Source: Absidia repens
Lineage: Eukaryota > Mucoromycota > Mucoromycetes > Mucorales > Cunninghamellaceae
Assembly: GCA_002105175.1 (NCBI GenBank)
Contig: MCGE01000020.1
Coordinates: 434,001-498,000, forward strand
DNA: 64,000 bases
Direction of reading: 5' to 3'
Shown: one piece after another, positions 47,349 through 58,859 of the stretch
Numbering within the stretch: the stretch's first letter is position 1
Layout of the letters: every line of letters begins with the position of its first letter
Notes under the pieces: generated by a model
Databases searched by the model: none
The model's input: only the letters and a program-made list of their open reading frames with translations
Told to the model about the DNA's origin: nothing
Program-made: the position numbers and the translations under genes

Positions 47349-48566
47349 CAAAACATAATGAGACTAAATTTGAAATTAATCTTCAATTTTTTCTGTTTTC
47401 TTACCATGGGATGTGAAGGCCCTGTGAATTTCAACCATCCATAAGGGCATGTTCGTTGGATTTTCATCAGGAGGAGTAATAGCTGAGTGTAAACGTTGGA
47501 CAACCGCTCCAAGTAATTTCATACATGGATTTAGGTTAAATTGATCTAGTTCTAGCTCGGTCAAATCTCTACGAGACGGTAGCATACAAAAATTAGTTGT
47601 TCTATCAAACAAAACATATACATAACTGCCACCATCCCATCATCTTACCGTATAGTTGTTCCAGATTCAGCTTCAGGTTCAATGCTTTCACCTTCGATAT
47701 CCATTTGATCATCTGCAATAGCACGTTGGGTCGATGATTCCTTTTGGCCAAGAGTATCCAGCGCAACCTAATGGCACACAAAATATAGAAAGCAGTTAGC
47801 ATTCACCCAATTATCCAACATCACCTCTTCCAAAGACCTACTTCTGACAAAGATGGTTGACTCAGACTACAGTATATATAATAATAATAATAATAATAAT
47901 AAATTAGCGAGCTTTCATGCTCTTTCATGATTTCAGCCATTTTTTACCTGCTACCAATCAGTCCCACAGAAGCCATAAAAACTGGGGCAGTAGATTCGAT
48001 GTCCTTCGTTCGTTGAGCAAAATTTCGACCGAATTGTTCCAATCTTGTTTTCAAAAGGGGTTGTGTCAGCTCCACCGCCAAATCTAACTTTGTAGAAGGG
48101 TCCAGAAGGTTTTCCCACAAAGGTTCAGAGGGTTTTTCTTGAAAAAGGAAGCCTACAAAAAACTTTTCACTTTTTTGGGTCCGAAGGATAGAAGCGGCGG
48201 CAGCGTTGTATGCAGCTTGTTGGTATGCTAGTCGTGCTTTGGCTAATTTTTCGCTTTCAAGAGGATGCTATAATCAAAATTGTGAATGTAAATATAGTAT
48301 TATGTAGTAAGTTGGACGTCCAAGTCTCTCTTTTTTTTTTTCCTCACTGCATTACCTTTTTGCTTTTTGCTTGATGTGCTTGACTAACCAAATCAATTGT
48401 CATTTTTCTTCCTTGGCTGGGCTTGTTTTCTGACTTTTCCCACAGGCCACTAATCTTGCTTTCCGGGCTATGTACTTGTTTGGAAGGTAGGAGTTCATAC
48501 AAGACGTACTATATCATAATAAAAAGGGGTTAAGGGTAACATTGATGATTTTGATATTATATAGAG

Positions 48567-48609
<43 letters not shown>

Positions 48610-51600
48610 ATAATAAAAAAGGATATTTGCATCAGCCTAAAACAAGATGCCTTTTCAGACAAGTCCATCGCAATTTCATCGTCCGTGCCGCGTCGCAGTT
48701 CTTCTTGCTTGATGATTGTCATAATGTCGACGATGTTTGCTTCATAAAATGATATCACATAATCCCGGGGCACCAAAAATAGAATAGAGACCATCAATTC
48801 CATTGCTTTCATCCGATGACCACTGTATAATGTCATATCCATAAAATAACTATTTCAATCATCATTCCCCATAAAAAGAAAAAGGTCAAACCAACTAGGA
48901 GTAACAAGGGCATCATTTTTTGGATATACCTGAATGTCGTTTGTGCAATTTTCATAAAACTAGATAAGCTTAGGCCATTGGCAAAGATGCTGATGCTAGG
49001 TGCGATCACGTCTTGATATAGCTTGCCATTGTCTTGCATAAATGTGGGCATAAGAACGTTGAATATAATCACAGAGTGGAAGGTTGCCATAATATTGAGC
49101 AAGGTTTTCAGAGCCGTCATGCTTTCATTATATCTAGTAAATCAAACAGCGAAGGTCAGTAGATCTAGTAGAACGCCATCTGGAAGAATATCGTTCCCCT
49201 ATTCCCCAATCCTGCCCGTACCATACTTACATAAGTGATGAAGGATTCAAGTCAGAAAATGAGAGAGGAAACTGAGTATTCATCACAGTTTTGAGTGACT
49301 TCGAGATTCTATCTGTATGTGGACCTTCGACTTGCAAAAAGAACGGCAGCAAATCAAACGCTTCATTTTTGTCGACCAGAGGGTAGGCACGGTCCAATAA
49401 CTGCTCCATGATTGCAACAAAGGTTTCGCAGACTGGCGTAGGTTTCGCTTGCATAAAAATGGTACCGTTAGCGCCGAATATTCCTTTCATCACTGCTACC
49501 AAAGTCGAATAATCACCCAACGTATTCCATTGCCGTTTTCTATAAATCAATATTGAGTTAGTTCATGTTGCTCAATGGCCTTTTTTTTTTGCACCTACAT
49601 TTCATCCAAAAATAAGGGCGATGCTATCAACTAAGTAAGAGAATTTCAATCAATAAAATGATACTATATTGTTTTTTATTTCCATTGGAACTCACTTGGT
49701 GACTAAAGTGCCTGATTTCCTGTACGTTCGTGTTCCTAACGAATTTCAAGTGGTCCAAAAGCCCCATGATAACTTGTTTAATGAAATCATTATCCAAATT
49801 TTTGATGAAGAATGGAATAAAGTGCTGAAAGTTCAGAGCAATGCAACTGTTGATCTAGAAAAAAGAAGAAGAAAAGAAAGGAATCAAAATTCTCGATCAT
49901 AATTTACGCCCATTTTTTTATTTCGCACTCCACTTACGTCTTCAGAATGCCGCTGATAGATAGCTTGTTGGTCGATATCCGGGTTCATTTCACCATTGTC
50001 CGTATACCCCTATACATCCGGTCATAAAAATAAGCTGTTAATAAACGAGATTATTTGATACCCGTTCTCCCCATTAAACATATGCCCCTTTTTTGTTCCT
50101 TACTAGTAGTTCCAAAGCATGAGTTTCAGCAAAACCAGGTTGCCCAAAGGCGAGTTGAATCATTTTACCCGATAGGGTAATAATATTCGGATCGTCGTTA
50201 TTTCGCATTTGCACAGACTGATTAAATAAGGTTGCACATAGTGAATCAGCTGAAGATGGGCCACCATAGGAATCAAGTTTATACCATGACAAGCACACTC
50301 TGTCTAACAGGTCTAGTCTTTGTAAATATTTGATACCATTCAATGCCTCGGTGACATCTTGCAAAGAGCCTATGGTAATAATAAGCGCCCAGAAAAAGTA
50401 CATAAAGAAATAAAGATAAATGCAGGTAAGTTCCTTTTCCATGACAACCATACTAAGAGCGTTGGTTTTCTTACCTTGATGAATCGTTGATGAAATCGCT
50501 GTAATGTTTGCTGCTGATAGTCCTTCGGCAATGGCAGAACAAAACATTTCCAAGGCAGATCCGGCCCAATGCTGCTTCACAAATTGGAGGAGATGCACAC
50601 CAGAGGAACGCACTTTCTTGGTATTGATCCATGAAGACAACGAATTATGGCCAGATTGAACGGCTGCAGACAGATGATGAGGCAAAAGTAGCATAGATGT
50701 AATCAAAGAGGCAAATACAGGCAGTGCCAATAATCCCATATTCTCCACCAGTTCGACCACTTTCGAGATGTTGTTGCCTTTTTCGTTTGACGGGAGACTT
50801 TCCAATAGGGCGTTCAAGAGACACACAATGCGGAAAGAGTTGTAAGCCTTGAATGATTTCACCTGGAGCTGCTCGTTGAGTGTTTCACTTTCATCACCGC
50901 CCATGTCCAATTGCAGAAAAGAAACACAGATATCCGCCAGTGAGAATCCTTGTTGGTTTTTCCCAAGCACAGTGCAATTGACGAGAGTCAAAGCATTCCG
51001 TTCCAATAGCCAAACATAAGCATCAAGTGTACTACCGAACTGTTTGAGCCAGTCCAATCGGGAACCAGAGTCTGTTGGTAATGATTCATTTCGACCATGA
51101 GCTGAACCAGATAGTGGCACCAGAGAAGAAGTATGATAGACACCCATCAAATAATCAGGTTCATTCGTAATCTTTTTCGCCAACCATTCTTGGGCATTAT
51201 TAGTATCTATACGTAAAGTAATAATTCGCATAAAAAAAAAAAAAGATCTAATAAGTAATCACGCATTTCCATCTTTTCTGCATGTTATAAATATCATCTT
51301 ACCAGGCAAAATCAGTACAAACTCACTGAAAAATTCCATGCAAATTTTTGCGTATTCACGTTCGATTCTTCCAGTTTCTTGAAAGCACCATTCCACTACA
51401 GTTTGTAAATCGGTATGATCAGCACCGGGGAACGGACGACGTACGGACGATTCGGTCAAAAAAAGGCTAGACTTCACACGGATGATGCGCTTCAAATGGG
51501 AGATGGATTCTCTAGTTTTTTGTTGTGTGCCTAATAGGAAGAATGAATAACCATCATCAGTAACTTGATATTTTCAGTTTTGTTTTGTTTTTTGTTGTTG

Positions 51601-54600
51601 TTTTTTGTTTGTCTTTTTTACCCTACCTAATGAAGGATGGTCATTTTCAGACAGTCGCATACTAAACATAAAATGATATAGTAACTCCAGGGTATATTCA
51701 TTGACTAGAGATTGTTCTTCACGAAATAAACGATAAATGTTGTTGAAGATCATAGATGCCCCCAATCGTTTTGCTGCACTAGGGTGAGTGGTCAGATGAT
51801 AGAGTCGTTTGAGGAGAGATTTGATGTTCATTGGGCTGTGAGTGGCCTGAGCACTAGTTTGCTTGATTGACCATTTGACAAATTCGTAGACACACGACGC
51901 ACCGTAGTCACGAAGAGCAGCCTGTGTACTGCAAGCAGCTTCCAAGCACGTTTGGAGGAGTAGGATGGTTTCAGGGTTTTCATATTGAGCGTTGTTTGTT
52001 AGCCAATGGATAACCTGCGCCACCAAAGACTGGAACATATCGCGGGTTACTTGATCCAAATCGACTGACAGACGAATGAGTACCGGAAAGATATGTTGAT
52101 ATAGTTGATGGTATCGAGAGACGACAGCTCCGCGGCGGTCACGGGCTTGGAAGGCGCTATTTCCGATCATCACAAGCACCAACCCATGTAAAAATTCACC
52201 AGAAGCAACCTTGATTTTTCTATCAGGTGATGATTCAGCCAGTGCGCAAATATGCGGAAGTAATTCGTCTAGGAAGGGATGGTGAGGTAGAAAGTTAGTA
52301 TAAACAAGTTCCTTCAGTTTCTTTATATATCTTTCCTTACCCATTGGTAATTGAATTCCCGCATTCGGAAAGGGCACATGGATTGTCAATTGGCGATCAG
52401 GGTCCCAAGCAAGCAGCTGATGTTGTTGCTGTCGTCCAGAAGTCCGTTCGACATGATAATCCTGAGGCACCAAATCACCTGTTGAAGAATGTAACATATA
52501 CTTGTTGGCCCCACCCAAGTGTCCAAGGAATCGCATCAAACGTAGCTGTATATCACGTAGTCCAATGGCCAAATCTTCATCTTCCACATCACCCAGTTCG
52601 TCTCTGTTAAGTTTTCTGTGCACCTTTTCCCTGAGCCTTGTTGTTCTAGTCGCCGCTCGAAACGTTTTGTCGCTGGCATTTTGCTGTTTTGTATCATCTT
52701 CTGAGACTAAGTCCATCATGAGGTATTCGTTGAATAAAGGCAGTATCGATTGTAAAAAGGTAGGGTGGTCTTGTATCGCCTTGTATGTTGGTGAATCTAC
52801 ATCCACTAGCTGTTCCAGTGTGTCAAGCGCCAAAGTTGCCATAGGATAATAAGACAAACCATATCGTACTGCAATTTGTAAAGGCGGAACCAGTTCTCCA
52901 ATATCAAAAAAGTCCAACGGGCAAGCCAGTATCAATCGCAGACAAGAGACCAGTAATTCATCTTTGAACTGCTTCATTTTATGCCAAACTTGATGCATGT
53001 AATCATAGAATACAATATATGCTTCATCAACAGGAGTCTATTGAAAAATAAAAATAAAAAATTTAATTTCCAAAAAAAAAAAATGAAGAATACCGTTTTC
53101 TCTTGCGCTGTACCTTGATAGCTGGACCCTTGATTGATGTTATATTTCTTTCCTTGCAGCCATCGAAGAGTCGCATTTTTTTGGTAATAGCCAGTGTAGT
53201 CGCCAGCATTCGGTAAAATCCACTAACAAGAGGGTTCTGAAGACTTGCTTCGATAAGTGCAGTGCCGGCAATACCAATCCATTCAGGCAAGCGTTGATTG
53301 TCCAGTCGAGGAAGAAGAGTACACCAAACCCCAACCAAGTTTTGATACAGTATAAAGTCCTTTTGATTAACAGGTGCCAAATTTGAAAAGTAGCCAATTT
53401 CTTGGTTTTTGTCCGTCGTCATAGGAGTCAGTGATGTGTCATCGTTTTCATTGTCATCGTCATCGTCATCGGTTGCTTTCACATTGAGATCCAAAGCCTT
53501 GACCATTCGAAGCACAGAAGAAAGCAGTTCATCGTAAAGGACTGCTTGTATTTGTTGATTTTTCTTGTCCCCTTCGTCACCATCGTCTTCATTATGAGTA
53601 GTAGTGTTGGAAAAGTATCGATTGGTGAGTAATGATGACCAAAAATAGATCAATTCTTTGTAGCCGGACATAAATTCGTCATTCAGTACACCCTGAGTAG
53701 TTCCTTTGGCATTGCAAGTAGAGATCAGAGAAGTGTAAACTATTATATATGAATGTATAGTAAGTCAGTTAGTCCGCCACTCTGATGATCATACGTCCAT
53801 TATAAAGAAAAGGGTCTAACTTACAGAAGCTGGCCAAGTACTGACGCAAAAATCCTTCCCCTTTGATAAACAGGATTTTGATGAGGTATTGGATGGCAAA
53901 TATTCCAGGCGTTCGTCCATACATACTGGCATCTCCATAGTGAAGAATAAAAGCATCGGTCATTTTGCAGATGATTGACATGAGGGCTGGTTGGATAACA
54001 GTACATTGCTGGATAAATTGAGAGTACGCTTGAATAAAGGATGGTAGGTGTGTGACCAGTTTCACTTCATCAGAGCTTATTCTAATAATAATAAAAAGTA
54101 AGGGAACGGCACATTAGTTTCAGAGCGCATTTCACCAATAATCAGCTACCATCCAACTTTTAGTACTTACTCAGAGCAAAGCCAGTTCCCTTTCTTTATC
54201 AGCTGTTCTTGCAACGATTCTAATTCATCATTTCCCATGAAGAGCTTGGCGGCCTGTGCAAAATATCCAATGCCACGAACAGAGATGGAGAAGGTTTGGA
54301 AGTCCAGTTCGTCAAGTTCTTGATTTAATCCATTTACAAAGATCGCCATGAAGTACTACAATGAAAACAAAAATTAGCATAATCGACATGGGAGGTTATT
54401 ATTCATATCCGTTCTTTACCTTGAAGACCTCCTTTTCTTGCACACTGTCGTTTTTGGCAACTGCCGCTCCAATCTATAAAGGGGAAAAAAGAAAGTTTGT
54501 TTAATGACACATAAATCTAACATATATGTCATGTTTTACTTACTTTTTTGAAGAATGATTCCAAAACACGATAACCCATTTTACTAAGGTCTCGATTGTT

Positions 54601-55953
54601 GTGCGCGCACATTTTTTTGATTGTGGCATATATATCAGCATAATCTTGGATAAAGTATACGTCAAAGAGTTGAGCATGATCAATAAGCAGTGACATGGCA
54701 GCTATATACATATATGGGACAAGCAATAGTTACATTAGAATGACATCTTTGTTATCTGCAATCTATACTTCTTTTCATATCACTTACCCAGTGGAAGCGC
54801 GTATCTTGACAATTTTTCGGTATTTTTGAGAATCGCCATCAAATGTATGTATAAATTTTTGGTTTCGATGGCCACTATCGTTGATAAAGACGGTATAAAT
54901 ATGATGGGTAGCTCTAATATGTGGATTGTCTATGGAAGACTGTCGCTATTACTTACGTTGATTGGTATTATATCTTTTGTTCGATAATAAGCTTGAGAGT
55001 CCATTGAGTACACCAACAATAGAGGAGTGTTCCAGTTTTTGCTTGTCTTCTAGTAGTTTGTCCAACATCATAGCACAGTTTCTTGCCAGCATTTTCGTTT
55101 GGATTAGTTCTATCTTGTCAGCATGGTATTGTGTAATTGTTCCCAAAAGCTCGATAATGGAGCCCTTGACAGTTGTCGGTACAGCGGAAATTGGAAGTTT
55201 GAATTCATACGAGAACCTATGCATAGAAAAAAATTTAAATCAGTCAGTGATAAGATCATTTGATTACATTTCTAATTGAACACTAGTGCGTTTCACTTAC
55301 TTTTCGTACACCTCTTTTACATTCATAGAGGTATTATCCGATGAAGAAAAATACTTCACAAGTTCTATTAGCATTTCAAGAGCTTTGACGCGCACCGCTG
55401 AAGAAGAGCCGCCAGAAGCAAGTGCGATACAGGTTTGCTAATAAAGGAAGAAAGTATAAATTGTAAATGATATTGGAGGAAAAAAGGAATATCTTTTTTG
55501 GGGGCGTGGCTCTTACTTCAATTGACTTGAAATATGGCTGTAGGGCGGATTGGGTTTGTAGGAAGAAGGTGAGAATGAACTCCAATACGGTTGCTTGACC
55601 ACTTCTGATTGCGGGATCTTTTGTGTAAAGGTTGGATCGTAGAAAGTTCAGCACGCCAGTTTCAGGTTGGAATAGCAAAGACGCCACATATTCTATTGAT
55701 TGCATTATAAAGTAATAAATGTCAGTCAAAGTAGGACTTCTAGGCGTGTATCGTTCCTTTTTTTTTTTTTTTTTTTTTGGTATAGCTTTTTACCGTAGTC
55801 AGTTTGAAGGATGTCGTTTGTAACTGTTGAGGCAAGATCAAGTGATAATGTTTTCGGGTCGAGTAATTCCGCAATGTTGTTGTTTTCGTAGCTTTGCGGT
55901 GTGTATCTGTTCAAATCTTCCAATAACGAGGTTAGATGCGGTATACCTGTCAT
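39297..55953 (-). CDS. PRKDC: DNA-dependent protein kinase catalytic subunit (DNA-PKcs) ortholog, apparently full length
   Basis: A giant PIKK of non-homologous end joining. About 55 short exons from ATG 55951-55953 to TAA-type stop at 39297, about 4,100 residues by my count (human about 4,130). The N-terminal HEAT region is colinear with human, for example AVLYDELLSSVLRMVKALDL, QNPLVSGFYRMLATTLAIT, VKWSIKQTSAQATHSPMNIK and AAKRLGASMIFNNIYRLFRE. The middle has LFLAKVIINSPEVFERYAQ and MHRKYRIGELPDIQIKYSEL. FAT-region words include KQFKGVNEF-type helices. The kinase has IPGQYNGRSKPDPESHVKIA, SLRKPKRLRIYG, GGEDLRLDQRIQQLF, GIGDRHLENILVDKKRGTLL, IDFGHAFGSATELLPVPEMM and PFRLTRQLV. The FATC tail is ATDPNILGRTWAGWQSFI. 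Catalytic DRHxxN and DFG are intact. S/T-Q clusters lie at 45.1-45.4 kb and 47.7-47.9 kb. Intron 52269-52340 (with TACTAAC) and intron 50370-50474 lack in-frame stops. Ku and Artemis genes are not in this window. Confidence 0.96.
43652..43710 (+). repeat. T59 homopolymer inside a DNA-PKcs intron
   Basis: An uninterrupted T run of about 59 on the plus strand. On the coding strand it is poly-A directly after the donor GT of the intron following exon ending LWDKNYLV-type sequence. Length may be affected by sequencing error. Confidence 0.9.
47842..47866 (-). other. 25-nt microexon of the DNA-PKcs gene
   Basis: Coding strand: acceptor CTGTAG, then 25 nt, then donor GTAGGTC. It joins upstream AG (from GS) in phase to give SLSQPSLSE before VALDTL. 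It supplies an S-Q site. Confidence 0.75.
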
Positions 55954-56267
55954 AGAGATTGGGTTGGTGTTGTGGTTTTTGAGGGGAAGAAAAGCAAAAA
56001 AATTGGAAAAAATTCCATTGCTTGATTTTTATTTTAACACTCCGCCATTCAAGGACTTCATATAACATAGACAAAAGATCAAGAAACTAAAAATAAAGCA
56101 ATGATGTCAAAAGTAGATATAATGGTAGAAATACTATATATTTTATTGGATGCAATAATATAACTAACTACATAAAAAACGATATAAAGACGGGGAAGGT
56201 GAAGGGAGGGAAGGGGGGATAAAGACTAATCAATCCTTCTGCGTGAACGATTATAGCGTATCATTTA
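55954..56267. other. Spacer between the Ser/Thr-rich gene and DNA-PKcs
   Basis: About 310 bp, must contain the DNA-PKcs promoter and the 3' UTR of the upstream gene. TATATTTTATTG occurs on plus near 56135. No separate gene. Confidence 0.5.
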
Positions 56268-57528
56268 TTATTCTTGAGGATGTGTTGGTGCTGAATCGGC
56301 CGCCTGCATAGCAATTTCAATATCAGACGGTACATGAGCAGGTTTCATTACTGGGCGATCGTTTTTGGATATGGAATCAAGTAATGAATCTAGTATATTA
56401 CTGTTTGTCTTGGTGGTAGTGGTGGCCGATGATGGATTGTTGCTTTTACTATTGTCCGATACTACTGATGATGATTTTGACATTGTCGCGCTTGCTGTTC
56501 CATGTAAATTCAATGGCCGCTGCTGTTGCTGGTGGTGGGGGTGCTGATGGGTGGGTTGCATATTAGATGGCTTTGAAATGGATGATGACGATGTGGGTGG
56601 TTCAAGCGATAAAGCAAGTCCCGGTTTGTTCTTTTTGGCCATAGAGTCTATAGTTGCCATAAGATTATCATGGGAGTATGCATCGTAGGCTTCGTCGGTG
56701 ATAAAAAATTTGTTAGAGAATGGTTGTCGTACGGCAGAAGACCTGTCAGGAGGTGATAGACCAGGATGATGCTTTTTGTTTGCCTGCGGTTTAGTTGTTG
56801 TTGCGTCTAAAGTTGTCGGTACGCCAGATACGGAATCGGTGTTTGCTGATGTTGCAGTTGTATCCCTTTCTATCAATGTTGTTGGCAAAGGCTTACTCGG
56901 TCGATTTCCTTCACCGGATGATTCAAATTGTGTGTATTCTTCCGTTTCTTTCGGTGCTGTGGTACCTGTTGATTCTGCTGGTTCTGGCGTCGGTGTCTCT
57001 GCTGGTTTAGTTGCTTTTGGTGCTGAAGTTTCAGTCTGTCCGCTTGCTTCGTCTGTTGCCGAATTTGGTATCATTGGTTCTAGTGCTGTTACTGTAGTAG
57101 TGGTAGTAGCAGTCGTCATCGTCGTCATGTCTGTTGAAGCGTCGAAGAATTCAATATCAATTTCTTGTCCTAAACAAAGATAGAGCGAAAAAATGAGTAT
57201 CAGTAAGACAAGTCGAACTGGATCAACGTATCAACGTACCAGAATCTGCTGTATCTTGAGTGGCACTTTTTCCATCGACTTCTTCGAATATTTCTGTCAC
57301 GTCCATTGGTATATCATTGTTGGTATTCGAAACTTCGGGTAGCGTAGTATTGGCACCTTCAGTTTTTAAATCGCTGCTTGTCATTTCGTCCATGGCGATG
57401 TTCGTCTCTAAAGCAGATCGTTTCTTTGTATTGGATGAATTGGTATCTGGACTACGGCTCCTTTTCCTATCCACCATTTGAGATCGTGTTGTAATATTGA
57501 GCGATCTTTCTTCGTCTTTTGAAGCCAT
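56268..57528 (-). CDS. Ser/Thr/Pro-rich, probably disordered nuclear protein of unknown function
   Basis: Two exons (57240-57528 and 56268-57169; 1,191 nt, 396 residues). The N-terminus has a basic segment DRKRSRSPDTNSSNTKKRSA that fits a bipartite nuclear signal. A long low-complexity stretch follows, rich in Thr, Pro, Glu. The best-folded-looking part is around FSNKFFITDEAYDAYSHDNL and MATIDSMAKKNKPGLALSLE; the C-terminal helix candidates are NILDSLLDSISKNDRP and DIEIAMQAADSAP. There are three S/T-Q sites (TRSQ, SATQ, EYTQ) and a His/Gln-rich tract. No known domain recognised. It lies directly upstream of DNA-PKcs on the same strand, which may be chance. Confidence 0.75.
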
Positions 57529-58133
57529 GTGTAATTAAAAATAAAAATAAAAAATAAAAATAAAAAATGTTTTTTTGGGCGTGGTTTTAAATGTCCGATA
57601 TCTACCCACAGGTGAATGAGGATTACCACTAATGACTTGCTCGAAATAAATCAACACAGTAAACTAATCACACCCCAACGAAAAAACGTTACCGTGCATG
57701 ACCAATTTTGAAGATGAAGTAATTGTGGTTGAGCACATCCTATAACTAAAAAGGCTCGTTTTATAAAAACAACCTTCCTGAAAAAAGCTGTTCCACTTCA
57801 AAAAGAAAAAAAAAATTATGGGCGAATTTCGCCTCATCCACACTTCTGACCAAGATTAGAAATAAAAGTTTGCCTCAGGAACCATTTACCTACAATGACA
57901 TATACTCCTTCTACTCATGCTATCCTGGAGTTCGCGAATAAAAAACATATTTAAAGTCAAACTTTGATCATGCTAATGAAAATAAATATGCTACTGCTTC
58001 CTAATAATAAAATTAAGCGGTAACATATCAATGAGCAAAATACCCAAAATATCAACTAACTATCAAGGAGAAAAAAAGCTCCAGACAGACTAGACCCCAT
58101 TTTACACATGATTTGTTGTAAAAAAATAGAGGA
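57529..58133. other. Intergenic region upstream of the Ser/Thr-rich gene
   Basis: About 0.6 kb AT-rich, with an (ATAAAAA)n-like purine tract at 57537-57566 in the presumptive leader. No gene. Confidence 0.5.
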
Positions 58134-58207
58134 TGAGACTACCAGGGGTCGAACCTGGAATCTCCTGATTCGTAGTCAGACGCCTTGTCCAATTGGGCCA
58201 TAGTCCC
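58134..58207 (-). tRNA. tRNA-Arg (anticodon ACG)
   Basis: On the minus strand the 74-nt sequence folds as a full cloverleaf. Acceptor GGGACTA pairs with TAGTCTC (one G-T pair), discriminator A. D arm is GCC...GGC, anticodon stem TCTGA/TCAGG with loop CTACGAA, so the anticodon is ACG (A34 read as inosine), and T arm is CCAGG-TTCGACC-CCTGG. There is no intron. The B box GGTTCGACCCC is intact, so the gene should be functional. Confidence 0.95.
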
Positions 58208-58479
58208 TCAACTGATGGGAGAAGTGTCCTGTTCTATAAGAGTCTAAACTGTTAAAAGCCACACGTGATTTCTCGATACGCCTTTTGATTGGTTTAAAAA
58301 AGGGGTGTCGGAAATAATTGAGTGAATTGGGCGACTCGTTGTATTTGAGAAATTTACCTTGTAAACGTGCAGCGACTCACTAAAGGTTGAAAAGCCATAT
58401 AAACCTTTTTTGGGCATACCTATTCGACAACACATATTAAACGTATTATAGCTTGATAATAAAATGGCAATATACATTT
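58208..58479. other. Spacer after the tRNA gene
   Basis: No gene seen; AT-rich DNA leading into the repeat fragment G. Confidence 0.45.
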
Positions 58480-58600
58480 TATTTTAAGATATAAAAGATA
58501 AACTATGACTACTAACACGAAGCTAAACTAATGGCAGTATCGTGACACATGTTATAAGATGAGGCTACTAAGGATGTGTGGAAGGTAAACTATCCTATAA
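58480..58600 (-). repeat. Fragment G of the dispersed repeat, inverted
   Basis: Read on minus: AGTAGCCTCATCTTATAAC, CATTAGTTTAGCTTCGTGTT and an AATAAAATGTA word, matching the part of copy F that follows its core (TTAGCCTCATCTTAGAGTC, CATTAGTTAGTTTAATGTT). The head and hairpin core are missing. Confidence 0.6.
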
Positions 58601-58629
58601 TGAGTGATAAATTAAAAAACCGCCATAAT

Positions 58630-58830
58630 TGCAATGTTGAACGGTGGCAGTTTCTGTAAAAAGAAGAGAAGGAATGTCACAATGCTGCCGCTATTGAATG
58701 TCGCTGACTACTGCAAAAATAGAGAGTGTATGCGTGTGCCACTGCTAAACGGTTATAGTTGCTGTAAAACAGAGAATCATTTGGTTGTTAATGTTGCAAT
58801 GTGTTGATATTGCAAAAAAAGAAACAGGGG
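58630..58830 (+). repeat. Degenerate ~60-bp tandem units
   Basis: Three to four diverged units sharing GCTGTAAAA(C/A)AGAGAA-like words with ATGTTGCAATG-like spacers (about 58648, 58706, 58760 and 58800). Adjacent to the head of copy D; no coding frame. Confidence 0.4.
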
Positions 58831-58859
58831 CTTTCATTTTCATATCCACCAACAAAATT

